From positions 981,001 through 1,045,000 of the forward strand of contig NZ_CP083761.1 of assembly GCF_023558375.1 (NCBI RefSeq): a stretch of DNA of 64,000 nt, written 5' to 3'. The translations under genes were made by a program, and so were the position numbers. Below, piece after piece: positions 36,966 through 47,432 of this stretch (positions are counted from its first letter, which is position 1; every line of letters starts with the position of its first letter). This DNA comes from Chroococcidiopsis sp. CCMEE 29 (lineage in GTDB: Bacteria; Cyanobacteriota; Cyanobacteriia; Cyanobacteriales; Chroococcidiopsidaceae). Under the pieces are notes generated by a model, which was given only the letters and a program-made list of their open reading frames with translations, searched no databases and had not been told where the DNA came from.

Positions 36966-38450
36966 ATGACTACTGCTGCACCTGTTAAAACTCAGTACGA
37001 AGCTGTTATTGGTCTAGAAACCCACTGTCAGCTTAAGACCAATAGCAAGATTTTCTGTAATTGCTCTACAGAATTTGGTACGCCCCCAAATACAAACGTT
37101 TGTCCAGTTTGTATGGGTTATCCTGGCGTGTTGCCTGTATTGAATCAGCGGGTGCTGGAGTACGCCGTTAAAGCCGGTTTAGCCCTTAACTGTGAAATAG
37201 CTGCTTTTAGCAAGTTTGATCGGAAGCAGTATTTTTATCCCGATCTGCCTAAGAACTATCAAATTTCTCAGTATGACCTGCCGATCGCTCAGCACGGTTG
37301 GTTGGAAATTGAGCTAGTTGATGCAAATAACAATCCCATTCGGAAAAAGATTGGGATTACCCGTCTGCACATGGAAGAAGATGCCGGAAAACTGGTACAC
37401 GCGGGTAGCGATCGCCTCTCTGGTTCCACCTACTCTCTGGTAGACTTCAATCGCACGGGTGTCCCCTTGGTGGAAATTGTCTCTGAACCGGATATGCGCT
37501 CTGGTCAAGAGGCAGCTGAATATGCTCAGGAACTGCGTCGAATTTTACGGTATCTCGATGTCAGTGACGGCAATATGCAAGAGGGTTCTTTGCGCTGCGA
37601 TGTCAATATCTCTGTGCGTCAAGTTGGACAGCAAGAGTTTGGCACCAAAGTAGAAATCAAAAACATGAACTCGTTCAATGCGATCCAACGGGCGATCGAG
37701 TATGAAATAGAGCGGCAAATCGCAGCTTTGGAAGCTGGTGAAAGGATTGTGATGGAAACCAGGCTATGGGAAGAAGGTAGCCAGCGCACTATTAGTATGC
37801 GGAGTAAGGAAGGTTCTAGCGACTATCGCTATTTCCCCGAACCAGATTTGGTACCAATTGAGGTGTCGGCTGAACAGCTGGAAAAGTGGCGAAACCAACT
37901 CCCAGAACTCCCAGCGCAGAAACGGCATCACTATGAAACACAGTTAGATCTTTCGGCTTACGATGCTCGGGTGTTAACCGATGAGCGTCAGGTAGCAGAG
38001 TATTTTGAAGCGGCGATCGCTGCTCAAGCTAATCCCAAACAAGCCGCTAACTGGATCATGGGCGATATTGCGGCATACCTTAACAATAAAAAACTGAGCA
38101 TCACGGAAATTGCCCTTAAACCTAATACCCTAGCTGAACTGACTACTCTAATTGAAGACGGCACTATCAGCGGCAAAATTGCTAAAGATATTCTGCCAGA
38201 ACTACTAACTCAAGGTGGTTCTGCCAAAGAACTCGTTGAGCGCAAGGGGTTAACTCAAATCTCTGACACGAGTGCGTTAGAAGCTATTATTGAGCAAGTT
38301 TTGCAGGCAAATCCGCAAGAGTTAGAACAGTATCGTAATGGTAAAACCAAGCTAATAGGTTTTTTTGTCGGGCAAGTAATTAAACAAACTGGAGGACGGG
38401 CAGACCCCAAGTTAACTAATCAATTACTAGCTCAGAAGTTAAATAGTTAG
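36966..38450 (+). CDS. gatB: Asp-tRNA(Asn)/Glu-tRNA(Gln) amidotransferase subunit B
   Basis: 494 residues. The kinase/transamidation domain starts with [13 protein letters not shown] and carries the zinc-binding CNCSTEFG...[32 protein letters not shown] is the GatB signature. The C-terminal YqeY-like helical domain ends with [18 protein letters not shown]. It makes Gln-tRNA(Gln) by amidating misacylated Glu-tRNA. Complete and of normal length. Confidence 0.98.
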   Translation: MTTAAPVKTQYEAVIGLETHCQLKTNSKIFCNCSTEFGTPPNTNVCPVCMGYPGVLPVLNQRVLEYAVKAGLALNCEIAAFSKFDRKQYFYPDLPKNYQISQYDLPIAQHGWLEIELVDANNNPIRKKIGITRLHMEEDAGKLVHAGSDRLSGSTYSLVDFNRTGVPLVEIVSEPDMRSGQEAAEYAQELRRILRYLDVSDGNMQEGSLRCDVNISVRQVGQQEFGTKVEIKNMNSFNAIQRAIEYEIERQIAALEAGERIVMETRLWEEGSQRTISMRSKEGSSDYRYFPEPDLVPIEVSAEQLEKWRNQLPELPAQKRHHYETQLDLSAYDARVLTDERQVAEYFEAAIAAQANPKQAANWIMGDIAAYLNNKKLSITEIALKPNTLAELTTLIEDGTISGKIAKDILPELLTQGGSAKELVERKGLTQISDTSALEAIIEQVLQANPQELEQYRNGKTKLIGFFVGQVIKQTGGRADPKLTNQLLAQKLNS

Positions 38451-38469
38451 CTTACAGGGTGGTCATGTC

Positions 38470-38586
38470 AGGAGTGATTGCTGTCAAGGGATGCTCTGGT
38501 TTGACCAATTCCACGGAGCAATCCTGCGGGGTTAGGATTGGACTGTAAACCAAGAATCTCCTGCCTTCAGGCATGGGGAGTGTCAA
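38470..38586 (+). mobile_element. 3'-end remnant of an IS200/IS605-type (tnpB) element
   Basis: The stretch CAAGAATCTCCTGCCTTCAGG followed by CATGGGGAGTGTCAA (38551-38586) looks like the hairpin-plus-GTGTCAA right end of cyanobacterial tnpB elements. The stem is CTCCTGCC / GGCATGGGGAG around a short loop. Upstream sequence resembles a decayed tnpB tail, but no transposase frame survives. The left boundary is a guess. Confidence 0.5.
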
Positions 38587-38601
38587 TTCATTCCCTTTTC
38601 G

Positions 38602-39276
38602 TTATGCGATCGCCTCCACTCTTTCTAACAAACCCTTAAATAACCTCAACCCATCTGTACCACCCAGCATTGGGTCTGAGGCTCGTTCTGGATGGGGCAT
38701 CATCCCCAAGACATTACCTTGATGATTACAAATCCCGGCAATGTTGTTGACAGATCCATTAGGATTGTCACCCTCATAACGAAATAGGACTTGATCGCGA
38801 TCTTCTAGCTGTTTTACAGTGTCCTCATCAGCATAAAATTGTCCTTCCCCGTGAGCAATTGGCAAAGTAATAATTTGCCCTGATGAATAAGTTTGCGTCC
38901 AAGGTAAGTCAGTACGTTCAACTTTAATTGGAACGCGATCGCAAATAAAGTGCAAATCCCGATTCCTGACCAACACCCCAGGTAGTAGTCCTGCCTCAGT
39001 CAATACCTGAAAACCGTTGCAAATACCCAAGACAAACTTTCCCTGCTGAGCGTGTTCGATCACCTGCTGCATTACAGGCGAAAACCGCGCGATCGCACCA
39101 CAGCGGAGATAATCCCCATAGCTGAAGCCACCCGGAACAATCACCACATCTAAATCAGAAATATCGGTTTCTTCGTGCCAAACCATGCGAGTGGGCTGAT
39201 TGAGTAAGTCGCGGGTAACATAAGCGACATCGCGATCACAGTTCGAACCAGGAAAAACAACAACCCCAAATTTCAC
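38602..39276 (-). CDS. purQ: phosphoribosylformylglycinamidine synthase, glutaminase subunit
   Basis: 224-residue class I glutamine amidotransferase. The start [18 protein letters not shown], oxyanion [15 protein letters not shown], nucleophile [10 protein letters not shown] (Cys) and C-terminal HPERA (His) complete the triad. It passes ammonia to PurL in step 4 of purine synthesis. The GTG start overlaps the purS stop (GTGA), so translation is coupled. Confidence 0.97.
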   Translation of the reverse strand: MKFGVVVFPGSNCDRDVAYVTRDLLNQPTRMVWHEETDISDLDVVIVPGGFSYGDYLRCGAIARFSPVMQQVIEHAQQGKFVLGICNGFQVLTEAGLLPGVLVRNRDLHFICDRVPIKVERTDLPWTQTYSSGQIITLPIAHGEGQFYADEDTVKQLEDRDQVLFRYEGDNPNGSVNNIAGICNHQGNVLGMMPHPERASDPMLGGTDGLRLFKGLLERVEAIA

Positions 39277-39554
39277 GCCGATGCTCCCATCTCTACAGAC
39301 ACTTCTACTAAATCAAAGCGATAATTTTCGATCACTGGATTCGCCAACAATTGATCGCACATCCGATCTAGCTGTTCCCGTGCTGTGTTCTCATCAACTG
39401 CACTTATAGTTAGTTCAATGTACTTCCCAATCCGCACCTGCTCAACATTGTCATAACCCATGTGACTCAACCCCGATTTTACTGCTGTGCCAGCTGGGTC
39501 GAGTACAGAAGGTCGGAGAGTGACATAAATATGAGCTTGATACTTCCGCTTCAC
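39273..39554 (-). CDS. purS: phosphoribosylformylglycinamidine synthase subunit PurS
   Basis: A small subunit of the PurLQS complex. It has the family core [31 protein letters not shown] and a C-terminal [10 protein letters not shown]. Cyanobacterial PurS usually starts (M/V)xRKYQA, which matches the GTG at 39554 (93 residues). The open frame extends to a TTG at 39569. The stop overlaps purQ by 4 nt. The purL subunit is not in this window. Confidence 0.93.
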   Translation of the reverse strand: MKRKYQAHIYVTLRPSVLDPAGTAVKSGLSHMGYDNVEQVRIGKYIELTISAVDENTAREQLDRMCDQLLANPVIENYRFDLVEVSVEMGASA

Positions 39555-39644
39555 TTCGCTGTTTCTCAATGCAACGAATGCTATCCTAGCGTTTTCCTGC
39601 TCCAGCTAGGTTGACTAATTGGCGATCGCTTTAAGTTAGCTTAT

Positions 39645-40109
39645 ATGAGGAGCCGGAAATTTGGTTTCAACTACAGTCGAAAATTTAAACAATTGTCTAT
39701 GAAAGCTGGACACACCCGAAGTCAAGAGCGGATTTTAAACCTGCTAAAGAGCCTGAACAAAGCTCTCTCTGCTCAGGATATTTACGTAGAACTACGTCGT
39801 AACCGCAATCAGAGCATCGGTCTAGCTACAGTCTATCGCTCTTTAGAAGCCTTGAAACTAGAAGGCTTAGTTCAAGTGCGGACATTGGCTTCCGGCGAAT
39901 CCCTCTACAGCTCTGTGCAGCAAGACAAGCACCATCTAACCTGCCTACAGTGTGGCAAATCCATTGCGATTAATCAATGCCCGGTTCATGAACTAGAAAC
40001 CCAGCTGCACCAATCACACCAATTTAAAATTTTTTACCACACCCTGGAGTTTTTTGGGATCTGCAACCAATGCCAGGAGTTTGAGCCAGCTAGCATTTGT
40101 GCCGAGTGA
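39645..40109 (+). CDS. zur: Fur-family metalloregulator, probably Zur (FurB)
   Basis: 154 residues: an N-terminal winged helix (TRSQERILNLLKSL...LATVYRSLEALKLEGLVQV) and a C-terminal dimerisation domain. HHLTCLQC and ICNQC provide two CxxC pairs for a structural zinc. The TRSQERILNLLK start and HHLTCLQCGKSI...CPVHELE pattern match what I recall of cyanobacterial Zur/FurB rather than Fur (FurA), but the assignment among Fur, Zur and PerR is tentative. The ATG at 39645 may be early; MKAGHTRSQ (residue 19) is an alternative. Confidence 0.85.
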   Translation: MRSRKFGFNYSRKFKQLSMKAGHTRSQERILNLLKSLNKALSAQDIYVELRRNRNQSIGLATVYRSLEALKLEGLVQVRTLASGESLYSSVQQDKHHLTCLQCGKSIAINQCPVHELETQLHQSHQFKIFYHTLEFFGICNQCQEFEPASICAE

Positions 40110-40112
40110 GCC

Positions 40113-40144
40113 AATTTTGATTTTAGATTTTAGATTTTGGATTG
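40113..40144. repeat. STRR-like heptamer repeat
   Basis: A TTTTGATTTTAGATTTTAGA-type heptamer block in the 50-bp convergent gap between the zur-like gene and the slipin gene. Confidence 0.65.
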
Positions 40145-40159
40145 CTCCCCCCTGCTCTC

Positions 40160-41170
40160 CTAGTGTGGGTGCTTGTTGTCAATTTCTGATAAGTCGGATG
40201 CAAACAGTGGGTTTGAGTCAGCTTGAGCCGCATCTGAGACAATTGAACGCATTCCTTCCAGTGTGGCTGGGATACTGCGCGGGTCCATGAACATCACTTT
40301 GCTGCTGTCGCTGCTGCCAATCTTTGTCCCCATTTCTAGATAGTGCTGGGCAAGTAAGAAGTGGAGGGCTTCACGGGCACCAGGGTCAGTTTTCAGCGTT
40401 TTAGCAATAATTTGCAGCGCCTCTGCTGTGGCTTGAGCCTTGAGGACTTGCTGCTGGCGTTCCGCTTGCGCTTGCAGAATCAGCGACTTTTGTTGAGCCT
40501 CTGCTTGCAGGATTGTCGCTTTTTGACGCGCTTCGGCATCAAGGATTTGGGCTTCAGCTTTACCTCTGGCGCTGTTGATGGCAGATTCGCGATCACCTTC
40601 TGAGGTTAAAATCGCCGCCCGTTTGCGCCGTTCTGCCGACATCTGCAATTCCATTGATTCCTGCACTGCCCTAGAGGGAACAATATCCCGCAGTTCCACC
40701 CGTGTAACTTTTACTCCCCAAGGATCGGTGGCAATATCCAAATCCCGCAATAGAATTTCATTGATTTGAGAACGGGCGGTAAAGGTTTCATCTAGTTCTA
40801 GTCTGCCCATTTCAGATCGAATTTGAGTCAGCACCAAATTCACCATTGCCGACTGGAGATTTTCCACCTTGTACCAGGCTTTCTCCATATCTACGATCCG
40901 CCAGTAGACTACCGCATCCACTTCAATCCCCACGTTATCGCGGGTGATGCCTTTTTGGGGGGGAATATCTAGAACTTTTTCTCGAATGGTTTCTCGGAAA
41001 ACAACCTTATCGATAAAAGGGACAACAAAGTTAAGCCCTGGTTCCAGTTTTTTGTTGTAGCTACCCAATCTTTCCACTAAGGCTTCATTACCCTGATTGA
41101 TAACTTTGACCGATCCTGCTAGGGCAGAACCGCCTAGCGCCAGAGCTACTAACAAAAATAGTTCATTCAT
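40160..41170 (-). CDS. SPFH/band-7 membrane protein (QmcA/stomatin-like)
   Basis: 336 residues from the ATG at 41170, which has a good AGGAGA site; the open frame reaches 41209. An N-terminal signal anchor ([16 protein letters not shown]) is followed by an SPFH domain ([24 protein letters not shown]) and a long Ala/Glu/Gln-rich coiled coil ([20 protein letters not shown] and onward). Such proteins form membrane-microdomain cages and often work with NfeD proteases or anchors. An NfeD gene lies just upstream, separated by two 64-bp repeats. Confidence 0.92.
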   Translation of the reverse strand: MNELFLLVALALGGSALAGSVKVINQGNEALVERLGSYNKKLEPGLNFVVPFIDKVVFRETIREKVLDIPPQKGITRDNVGIEVDAVVYWRIVDMEKAWYKVENLQSAMVNLVLTQIRSEMGRLELDETFTARSQINEILLRDLDIATDPWGVKVTRVELRDIVPSRAVQESMELQMSAERRKRAAILTSEGDRESAINSARGKAEAQILDAEARQKATILQAEAQQKSLILQAQAERQQQVLKAQATAEALQIIAKTLKTDPGAREALHFLLAQHYLEMGTKIGSSDSSKVMFMDPRSIPATLEGMRSIVSDAAQADSNPLFASDLSEIDNKHPH

Positions 41171-41256
41171 CTTTAATCTCCTATTTCTTGAGCCGAAAAG
41201 AAGTAGCAATCAACCTTTCCGGCGGCAGTTTTCTCTTTACTTTACTCCTCATCTCT

Positions 41257-41320
41257 GTACGGGCGGGTTTGTTAAACATACCTGGATTTGAACAAGCAAT
41301 TTGGTTAAACCCGCCCCTAC
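41257..41320. repeat. 64-bp palindromic element, copy 4
   Basis: Termini GTACGGGCGGGTTT and AAACCCGCCCCTAC are a 14-bp inverted repeat with one mismatch. Exact reverse complement of 41985-42048. Confidence 0.95.
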
Positions 41321-41328
41321 TCACCCCG

Positions 41329-41392
41329 GTACGGGCGGGTTTGTTAAACATACCTGGATTTGAACAAGACATTTGGTTAAACCCGCCCCTAC
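41329..41392. repeat. 64-bp palindromic element, copy 5
   Basis: 8 bp after copy 4 and in the same orientation. It differs from copy 4 only at a few central positions and is nearly the reverse complement of 41891-41954. Confidence 0.95.
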
Positions 41393-41406
41393 ACCACAAA
41401 CTTGAC

Positions 41407-41841
41407 TTAAGAATGCAACAGGTTTTCTGGCATCACAATTAGGGTGGTTCCTTCGCGTCTGACTACATAAACTCTTTGATCGGGAGCGATCGCCAGTTTA
41501 TGATCTTCACATCGCGCCCGCCAAGAATTTCCCTCGTACAGTACCCGTCCTTCTTTCCCGGCTGCAATCTCTGTTAAGGTTTCAGCTACCAGCGCATCTT
41601 GAATTTTGGTTAACCGTCGCGGCGACGGCAATAAGCGGCGAGATAGCACAACCAAAGTTGTAGAAAGGGCTAACCACAGGAAAACCTGCAACGCTAATTG
41701 AGGAAAAATCAACGACACCAGTGCTACCACAAAGGCACTAATTCCCATCATGAAGGCGACAAAAGCTGTTGGTAGAACCAGCTCCAGTGAGCAAAGAACT
41801 GCCCCTGCCACTAACCACAGCAAGGTAGAACTCATTGGCAT
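41407..41841 (-). CDS. NfeD-family membrane protein
   Basis: About 144 residues from the ATG at 41841 (an ATG at 41835 is equally possible). Three hydrophobic helices (about 6-25, 28-48, 52-70) precede a small C-terminal OB-fold domain (GKEGRVLYEGNSWRARC...VYVVRREGTTLIV). NfeD proteins partner with SPFH proteins such as the downstream gene. The open frame runs to 41910, but the extra residues are encoded by a 64-bp repeat copy and its leader, so they are unlikely to be real. Confidence 0.88.
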   Translation of the reverse strand: MPMSSTLLWLVAGAVLCSLELVLPTAFVAFMMGISAFVVALVSLIFPQLALQVFLWLALSTTLVVLSRRLLPSPRRLTKIQDALVAETLTEIAAGKEGRVLYEGNSWRARCEDHKLAIAPDQRVYVVRREGTTLIVMPENLLHS

Positions 41842-41890
41842 TTCAGCATTCCAGTCTGTATTAATTCCATTTTGCCGAAGAAAGTGAGTA

Positions 41891-41954
41891 GTAGGGACGG
41901 GTTTAACCAAATCTCTTGTTCAAATCCAGGTATGTTTAACAAACCCGCCCGTAC
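41891..41954. repeat. 64-bp palindromic element, copy 6 (inverted)
   Basis: Opposite orientation to copies 4-5. Starts GTAGGGACGGGTTT (one change from the usual GTAGGGG). Confidence 0.95.
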
Positions 41955-41984
41955 AGGTTGATTCCATTTTGCCGAAAGTGAGTA

Positions 41985-42048
41985 GTAGGGGCGGGTTTAA
42001 CCAAATTGCTTGTTCAAATCCAGGTATGTTTAACAAACCCGCCCGTAC
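41985..42048. repeat. 64-bp palindromic element, copy 7 (inverted)
   Basis: Exact reverse complement of copy 4. It is preceded by ATTCCATTTTGCCGAA and AAGTGAGTA, as is copy 6, so a roughly 95-bp unit has been duplicated in tandem. Confidence 0.95.
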
Positions 42049-42171
42049 CAGGGTTGCCTAAATTTAGGGGACAATCATGTGCAAAGATATAAAAATTGTT
42101 TGAACAAGCACTTTTACCCAGGACTAGCAGTGGTGCAAGTTTGTGGAGAAGAAACACTAGGTTATAGGGTT

Positions 42172-42396
42172 ATGAAAGTTGGCGATCGCGTCCGTGTTAA
42201 AGAATCGACTATTGTTTATCATCATCCTGAGCATCGCAATCAACCCTTCGATATCAAAGGCTTAGAGGGCGAAGTTATAGCGTTTGCTAACGAATGGCGA
42301 GGCAGACCTGTAAGCGCTAACCTGCCGGTCTACGTCCAATTTAGTAAGAAATTCAAGGCTCACTTGCGTGAAACTGAGTTGGAAGTTGTGTCTTAG
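42172..42396 (+). CDS. ftrV: ferredoxin-thioredoxin reductase, variable (alpha) subunit
   Basis: 74 residues from the ATG at 42172 (MKVGDRVRVKES). VYHHPEHRNQPFDIKGLEGEV and ANLPVYVQFSKKFKAHLRE cover the heart-shaped SH3-like subunit that stabilises the catalytic FtrC subunit. The complex passes electrons from ferredoxin to thioredoxin in light regulation. The open frame extends to 42079, but those residues do not fit the family. Confidence 0.95.
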   Translation: MKVGDRVRVKESTIVYHHPEHRNQPFDIKGLEGEVIAFANEWRGRPVSANLPVYVQFSKKFKAHLRETELEVVS

Positions 42397-42410
42397 CTGC
42401 TGCAGGAACT

Positions 42411-42638
42411 CTAGAGCCTTCCCCGACGAAACCAGCTCAGGATATTGAGTTCCCCCCGCATTTGCTGAAGTTCTTGCTTATGAACTTCAGCCGTAGTATA
42501 ATACCAATCGCAATAACGTGAAATAGCTTCACGTGACTGAACTTCTTGGTAAAACTTACTCGTTACCTGGTAGGCAGCAAAAGTGTCCTCAATTTCCGGT
42601 TGAGGGACTGGAATGATTTCTCGTAATTCGTCGCGCAT
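42411..42638 (-). CDS. conserved cyanobacterial small protein
   Basis: 75 residues, soluble and mostly helical, with conserved-looking patches IPVPQPEIEDTFAAYQVTS and YCDWYYTTAEVHKQELQQM. I recall near relatives in other cyanobacteria without an assigned function. It is convergent with ftrV, with only 14 bp between the stops. Confidence 0.75.
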   Translation of the reverse strand: MRDELREIIPVPQPEIEDTFAAYQVTSKFYQEVQSREAISRYCDWYYTTAEVHKQELQQMRGELNILSWFRRGRL

Positions 42639-42679
42639 GAAATCAAATTTGGTTGAACACTCAGAGTGAGAGTTGAGAA

Positions 42680-42706
42680 CAGCAGGGGAAGCAGGGGAAG
42701 CAGCAG
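42680..42706. repeat. AGCAGGGGAAGCAGGGGAAG repeat
   Basis: A G-rich short repeat block of the same family as 15992-16036, between two minus-strand genes. Confidence 0.6.
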
Positions 42707-42786
42707 TTTAAAGGCTAAAAGCTCTTGCATTTCGTAATTGATTCCTTAGCCTTGAACCTTCATCCTTTGCAATTATAGCGACTCGT

Positions 42787-43578
42787 TCACAGCCAACCGC
42801 GCAAGCGATATACAATCAGCCCGACATATTCTTTCAAAGCCCGAGTCAACTGCTGTAACCTGTCGGCATCAGGTAATAGGTTTAATAATGTAGATTGTGG
42901 GCTACCTTGCAGTTCTTGCAGTTCGTTGTCAGTAACCAGAAAGTCGGTGGGTGCAGGAATGGCAGCAATTCCCTGGCGCTTGAAAATAAGCAGCGATCGC
43001 GGCATATGCAAGGCGGAAGTTACCAGCAACACTCGACCGATGTTACGGGCATCAAGGATTTTTCGTACATTCACTGCATTTTCATACGTGTTGAGCGAGT
43101 CTGGTTCTTGAATGATTGCCGATGCTGGTACACCCAATTGGCTGAGAATAACTGCCATATCAGCCGACTCTGATGGTCCCCTGCCATACCATTCAATCCG
43201 ACCACCGCTCAGAATCACCAGAGGAGCTTTCTTTTGCTGGTAAAGCTGGGCAGCGTAGAAAACGCGATCGCCCTCTTCCATTAAATCGACTGAGGGGCGT
43301 GGTGGCAAAGCGGGTTTTGTACTTCCACCCAAAACGACAATTGCTTCGGCATTGGGCAATTCGGCGGGTGGAAGATTTTGCCATTCTAGCGATCGCACCA
43401 GCGAACGTGAAACCCAACCATTACTACCTACTAGCAAGACAACCAACGCTAATGAAATTGCAACCGCTGCTCGGCGCGGTCGTTTCCATAGCATCACCAG
43501 GGCTACTACTAATAGGACACACGCTAGCCCCAGGGGATAGATAAACAAGGGTAGGAGCTTGGATAGGTAGAGAAACAT
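42787..43578 (-). CDS. YdcF/SanA/ElyC family protein (DUF218)
   Basis: 263 residues. Two N-terminal membrane helices (about 8-30 and 37-52) are followed by the DUF218 domain: AEAIVVLGGSTKP, VILSGGRIEW, and NTYENAVNVRKIL with the family's conserved Asn-Thr-x-Glu-Asn. ElyC and SanA relatives influence envelope integrity and peptidoglycan precursor supply. The catalytic activity is undefined. Confidence 0.87.
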   Translation of the reverse strand: MFLYLSKLLPLFIYPLGLACVLLVVALVMLWKRPRRAAVAISLALVVLLVGSNGWVSRSLVRSLEWQNLPPAELPNAEAIVVLGGSTKPALPPRPSVDLMEEGDRVFYAAQLYQQKKAPLVILSGGRIEWYGRGPSESADMAVILSQLGVPASAIIQEPDSLNTYENAVNVRKILDARNIGRVLLVTSALHMPRSLLIFKRQGIAAIPAPTDFLVTDNELQELQGSPQSTLLNLLPDADRLQQLTRALKEYVGLIVYRLRGWL

Positions 43579-43604
43579 TTTGCCAAATATATTTTTTGTT
43601 AGGA

Positions 43605-43650
43605 AAGCAGGGGGAGCTTTCTTGAGCAGGGGGAGGAGGGGGAGAAGAGA
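43605..43650. repeat. AGCAGGGGGAG-type repeat
   Basis: A G-rich block in the gap between the kinase gene and the YdcF gene. Same family as 42680-42706. Confidence 0.55.
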
Positions 43651-43667
43651 CTACAAGTGTCTCGCTT

Positions 43668-45209
43668 CTAGCTCTTTATGCTTTCCAGTTGGGGTTCTAA
43701 AGGTTGGCTGCTGTCTAAGGTTTGCACATAAGTTTTTTCTGACTCTGTGAAGGGTTCAGCTGCTGCTTGTTGGGCTGCCAATAGGTCAGCGGTAGCATCG
43801 GCAATGTCGCCGGTGCGGGTTTGTAGACGTTCTTTTAACACTTCAACAGGGGCAGTGCAGTGAAAAATTTGTAGCGGCAGTTGATGAGACTCAGCCTGAG
43901 CGATCGCCTCTGATCTCAGCTGCTGGCGATCGTACTTGGCATCTAAAATTACCGGAAAACCCTGATTTGCCAGCATAATTCCCAGGGACAGTAGACGTTC
44001 ATAAGTCTTCTGAGTCATCTCAGCCGTATAAAGCTCTTCACCACCGCGCTCTTGCAGCGGTATTCCACCTAAATGTTTCCGCACCGCATCCGAGCGGATA
44101 TGAATGGCTCCCAGTTTACGAGCTAACTGCCGTGCCACCGTACTCTTTCCAGAACCAGATAGCCCAGACATGAGCATCAGCTGACCTTGCCGGGGTTTAG
44201 TGTACTCCCAAGCTAGCTGGTAATATTGGGCAGCGGTTGCTTTAGCCTCCTCCTTTGCAGCAGCTGGGACACCTGGGTCATCCAACAAGAAAGAATTCAC
44301 CTTTGCCCGGACATATGCCTGCCGACTTAAATACAACGACAGTACCTGCAATCCTTCCCAGTCTCCCGTCTGCTCTACATAAGTATTCAAAAAAGCATTG
44401 CCCAAGTCTGGACGTTGCTTGACATCCAAATCCATCACCGTAAACGCCACATCGTACATCACATCGACAAGGCGAAACGGTTCATTGAACTCAATGCAGT
44501 CAAACAGCAAAATTTTGTCTTGCCATAGACAAATATTTCCTAGGTGTGGATCGCCGTGGCATTCTCGAATCCAGTTGTTTTCCATCCGGTTAGTAAATAG
44601 AGGCGATCGCTCGACAAAAAAATTATCAGTGTATTGCTTTGTTTCATCAAACTGCGCCTGAGTCTGAGGACCACCGATATACTTCTCCGTTTGCTCGTAG
44701 TTTTCATCAAAGGCTTGACGCACCTGAGCCACTTCACCAAAACTACGAATGTAATCACTTGTCGCAGCTTTAGCATGGTATGCCGCCATTACGCGCCCCA
44801 GTTCCTCCATCAGTGTTTCATTCAACTTCCCCTGCTTAAACATCGCGCTCAACAGCGCCTCTTGAGGAAACTGGCGCATCTTCAGCGTATATTCCACAGG
44901 TTGTCCCGTTCCAGCCAGATGAAATTGACCATCATTCTGAGTAACAGGCAACACCTCTAGGTAAAGCTCAGCTGCTCCTCGCCGGTTCAGCCGCAACTCC
45001 TCAGTACAAAAATGCTGTCGCTTTTCCAACGTGGAAAAATCCAAAAAGCCAAAATTTACTGGTTTTTTCAACTTATAAGCATAATCACCAGTCAGCAGCA
45101 CGTAAGAAAGGTGCGTCTGTATCAGCTGAATTGATTCTGTTACCGGATGAGAATAAAACCCCGGCTGCATCATCTGTTGAATTAAAGCGGGTTGCGAAGT
45201 TTCTGTCAT
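43668..45209 (-). CDS. two-domain kinase: aminoglycoside phosphotransferase-like plus P-loop ATPase
   Basis: 513 residues. The N-terminal half is an APH/choline-kinase-like fold (HGDPHLGN catalytic loop near residue 218, DCIEFNEPFR metal motif). The C-terminal part is a P-loop kinase ([15 protein letters not shown] near 350, then an AAA_33/gluconokinase-like core with IHIRSDAVRKHLGG). The same fusion is widespread in bacteria but has no settled substrate, and despite the name it is not evidence of antibiotic resistance. ATG at 45209. Confidence 0.88.
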   Translation of the reverse strand: MTETSQPALIQQMMQPGFYSHPVTESIQLIQTHLSYVLLTGDYAYKLKKPVNFGFLDFSTLEKRQHFCTEELRLNRRGAAELYLEVLPVTQNDGQFHLAGTGQPVEYTLKMRQFPQEALLSAMFKQGKLNETLMEELGRVMAAYHAKAATSDYIRSFGEVAQVRQAFDENYEQTEKYIGGPQTQAQFDETKQYTDNFFVERSPLFTNRMENNWIRECHGDPHLGNICLWQDKILLFDCIEFNEPFRLVDVMYDVAFTVMDLDVKQRPDLGNAFLNTYVEQTGDWEGLQVLSLYLSRQAYVRAKVNSFLLDDPGVPAAAKEEAKATAAQYYQLAWEYTKPRQGQLMLMSGLSGSGKSTVARQLARKLGAIHIRSDAVRKHLGGIPLQERGGEELYTAEMTQKTYERLLSLGIMLANQGFPVILDAKYDRQQLRSEAIAQAESHQLPLQIFHCTAPVEVLKERLQTRTGDIADATADLLAAQQAAAEPFTESEKTYVQTLDSSQPLEPQLESIKS

Positions 45210-45252
45210 CTTCTTTTCTTGGCGCTCTTTGCGTCTTGGCGGTTTAAAATAA

Positions 45253-45278
45253 CAAAAAACCAGGGGCTAACCCCTGGT
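45253..45278 (-). terminator. rho-independent terminator of rplY
   Basis: On the minus strand an 8-bp stem ACCAGGGG / CCCCTGGT with a 4-nt loop is followed by TTTTTTGTT, 24 bp after the rplY stop. Confidence 0.9.
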
Positions 45279-45301
45279 CTGATCAACAACGAATACAAAC
45301 C

Positions 45302-45904
45302 TCAGCTACCAGCAGACTCTGATTCCGTTTCTGGCTGTTCAGCACCCGCTTGACGACCTAATACCGACACGATCAGTTGGTCAGGCTCAACCAAAGCGGT
45401 AACACCCTGTGGTAAATCGAGATTTTCAACATTTATGCTATCCCCGACGTGCAGGTTAGAGACATTAATCTCAATCACATCTGGGATGTTCTCAGGCGCA
45501 CAGCGCACCTGAAGTTGTGTGATCACGGTGTCTAACACGCCACCTTCTTGCTTGACACCAGTGGCTTCTCCCACAAAGCGCAGAGGCACTTCCACATCGG
45601 TATCGCCGTGACCCGCCACAGCAAAAAAGCTGAGGTGGTAGGGTGAACCTTTTGCCGGATGGGTCTGAACTTCTCGCAGCAGGGTCTTACCACGCCAGGG
45701 AATATCAGTAATGTTCAGATCGACCAGCGTGTTGTTAACGGAACCCTGCTTGAGCAGGTGCTCGACTGTTTTCGCGTCAAGGGTCAGAGAAATTGATTCT
45801 GTACCATTGTGACCGTATAAATTAGCAGGGATTAATCCAGCTCGGCGCAAAGCTCGCGGTTTGCTGTCGGGTTCCCGCTTTTGACATTCAATTGTAAGTT
45901 CCAT
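45302..45904 (-). CDS. rplY: 50S ribosomal protein L25 (Ctc form)
   Basis: 200 residues: an L25/TL5 5S-rRNA-binding domain ([17 protein letters not shown]) plus the C-terminal beta domain of the longer Ctc form ([20 protein letters not shown]). It ends with an acidic tail. ATG at 45904. It follows purA on the same strand, and an STRR-like repeat lies in between (45910-45940). Confidence 0.96.
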   Translation of the reverse strand: MELTIECQKREPDSKPRALRRAGLIPANLYGHNGTESISLTLDAKTVEHLLKQGSVNNTLVDLNITDIPWRGKTLLREVQTHPAKGSPYHLSFFAVAGHGDTDVEVPLRFVGEATGVKQEGGVLDTVITQLQVRCAPENIPDVIEINVSNLHVGDSINVENLDLPQGVTALVEPDQLIVSVLGRQAGAEQPETESESAGS

Positions 45905-45909
45905 CTTCG

Positions 45910-45940
45910 AATTTTAGATTTTGGATTTTGGATTTTAGAT
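45910..45940. repeat. STRR-like heptamer repeat
   Basis: A tandem TTTTAGA/TTTTGGA-type block in the purA-rplY gap. Confidence 0.65.
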
Positions 45941-45976
45941 AGCTCTACTCTACACTCAGTACGGACAAGGCATATC

Positions 45977-47332
<1,356 letters not shown>

Positions 47333-47432
47333 TTAAAGTTCTAGAGTTTTCACAAATTCTAATTATGTGCAGATATTGCGATTTATGTCAAGGGAGTTAG
47401 AGGGAAAAGTTCTGAATACAACACTACTCCCT

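Noticed and set aside
41842-41910. NfeD frame upstream of 41841
   Set aside because: It is encoded by a 64-bp repeat copy and its leader and lies before the first hydrophobic helix.
41891-41954. T-loop-like GTTCAAATCC, which could suggest a tRNA
   Set aside because: It is the centre of the 64-bp palindromic element and recurs in each of the four copies around nfeD; no acceptor stem or anticodon arm fits.
42079-42171. ftrV frame upstream of 42172
   Set aside because: It does not resemble FtrV; MKVGDRVRVKES is the family start.
43668-45209. Aminoglycoside-resistance gene
   Set aside because: The APH-like fold is fused to a P-loop kinase found widely in bacteria; nothing in the context suggests antibiotic resistance.
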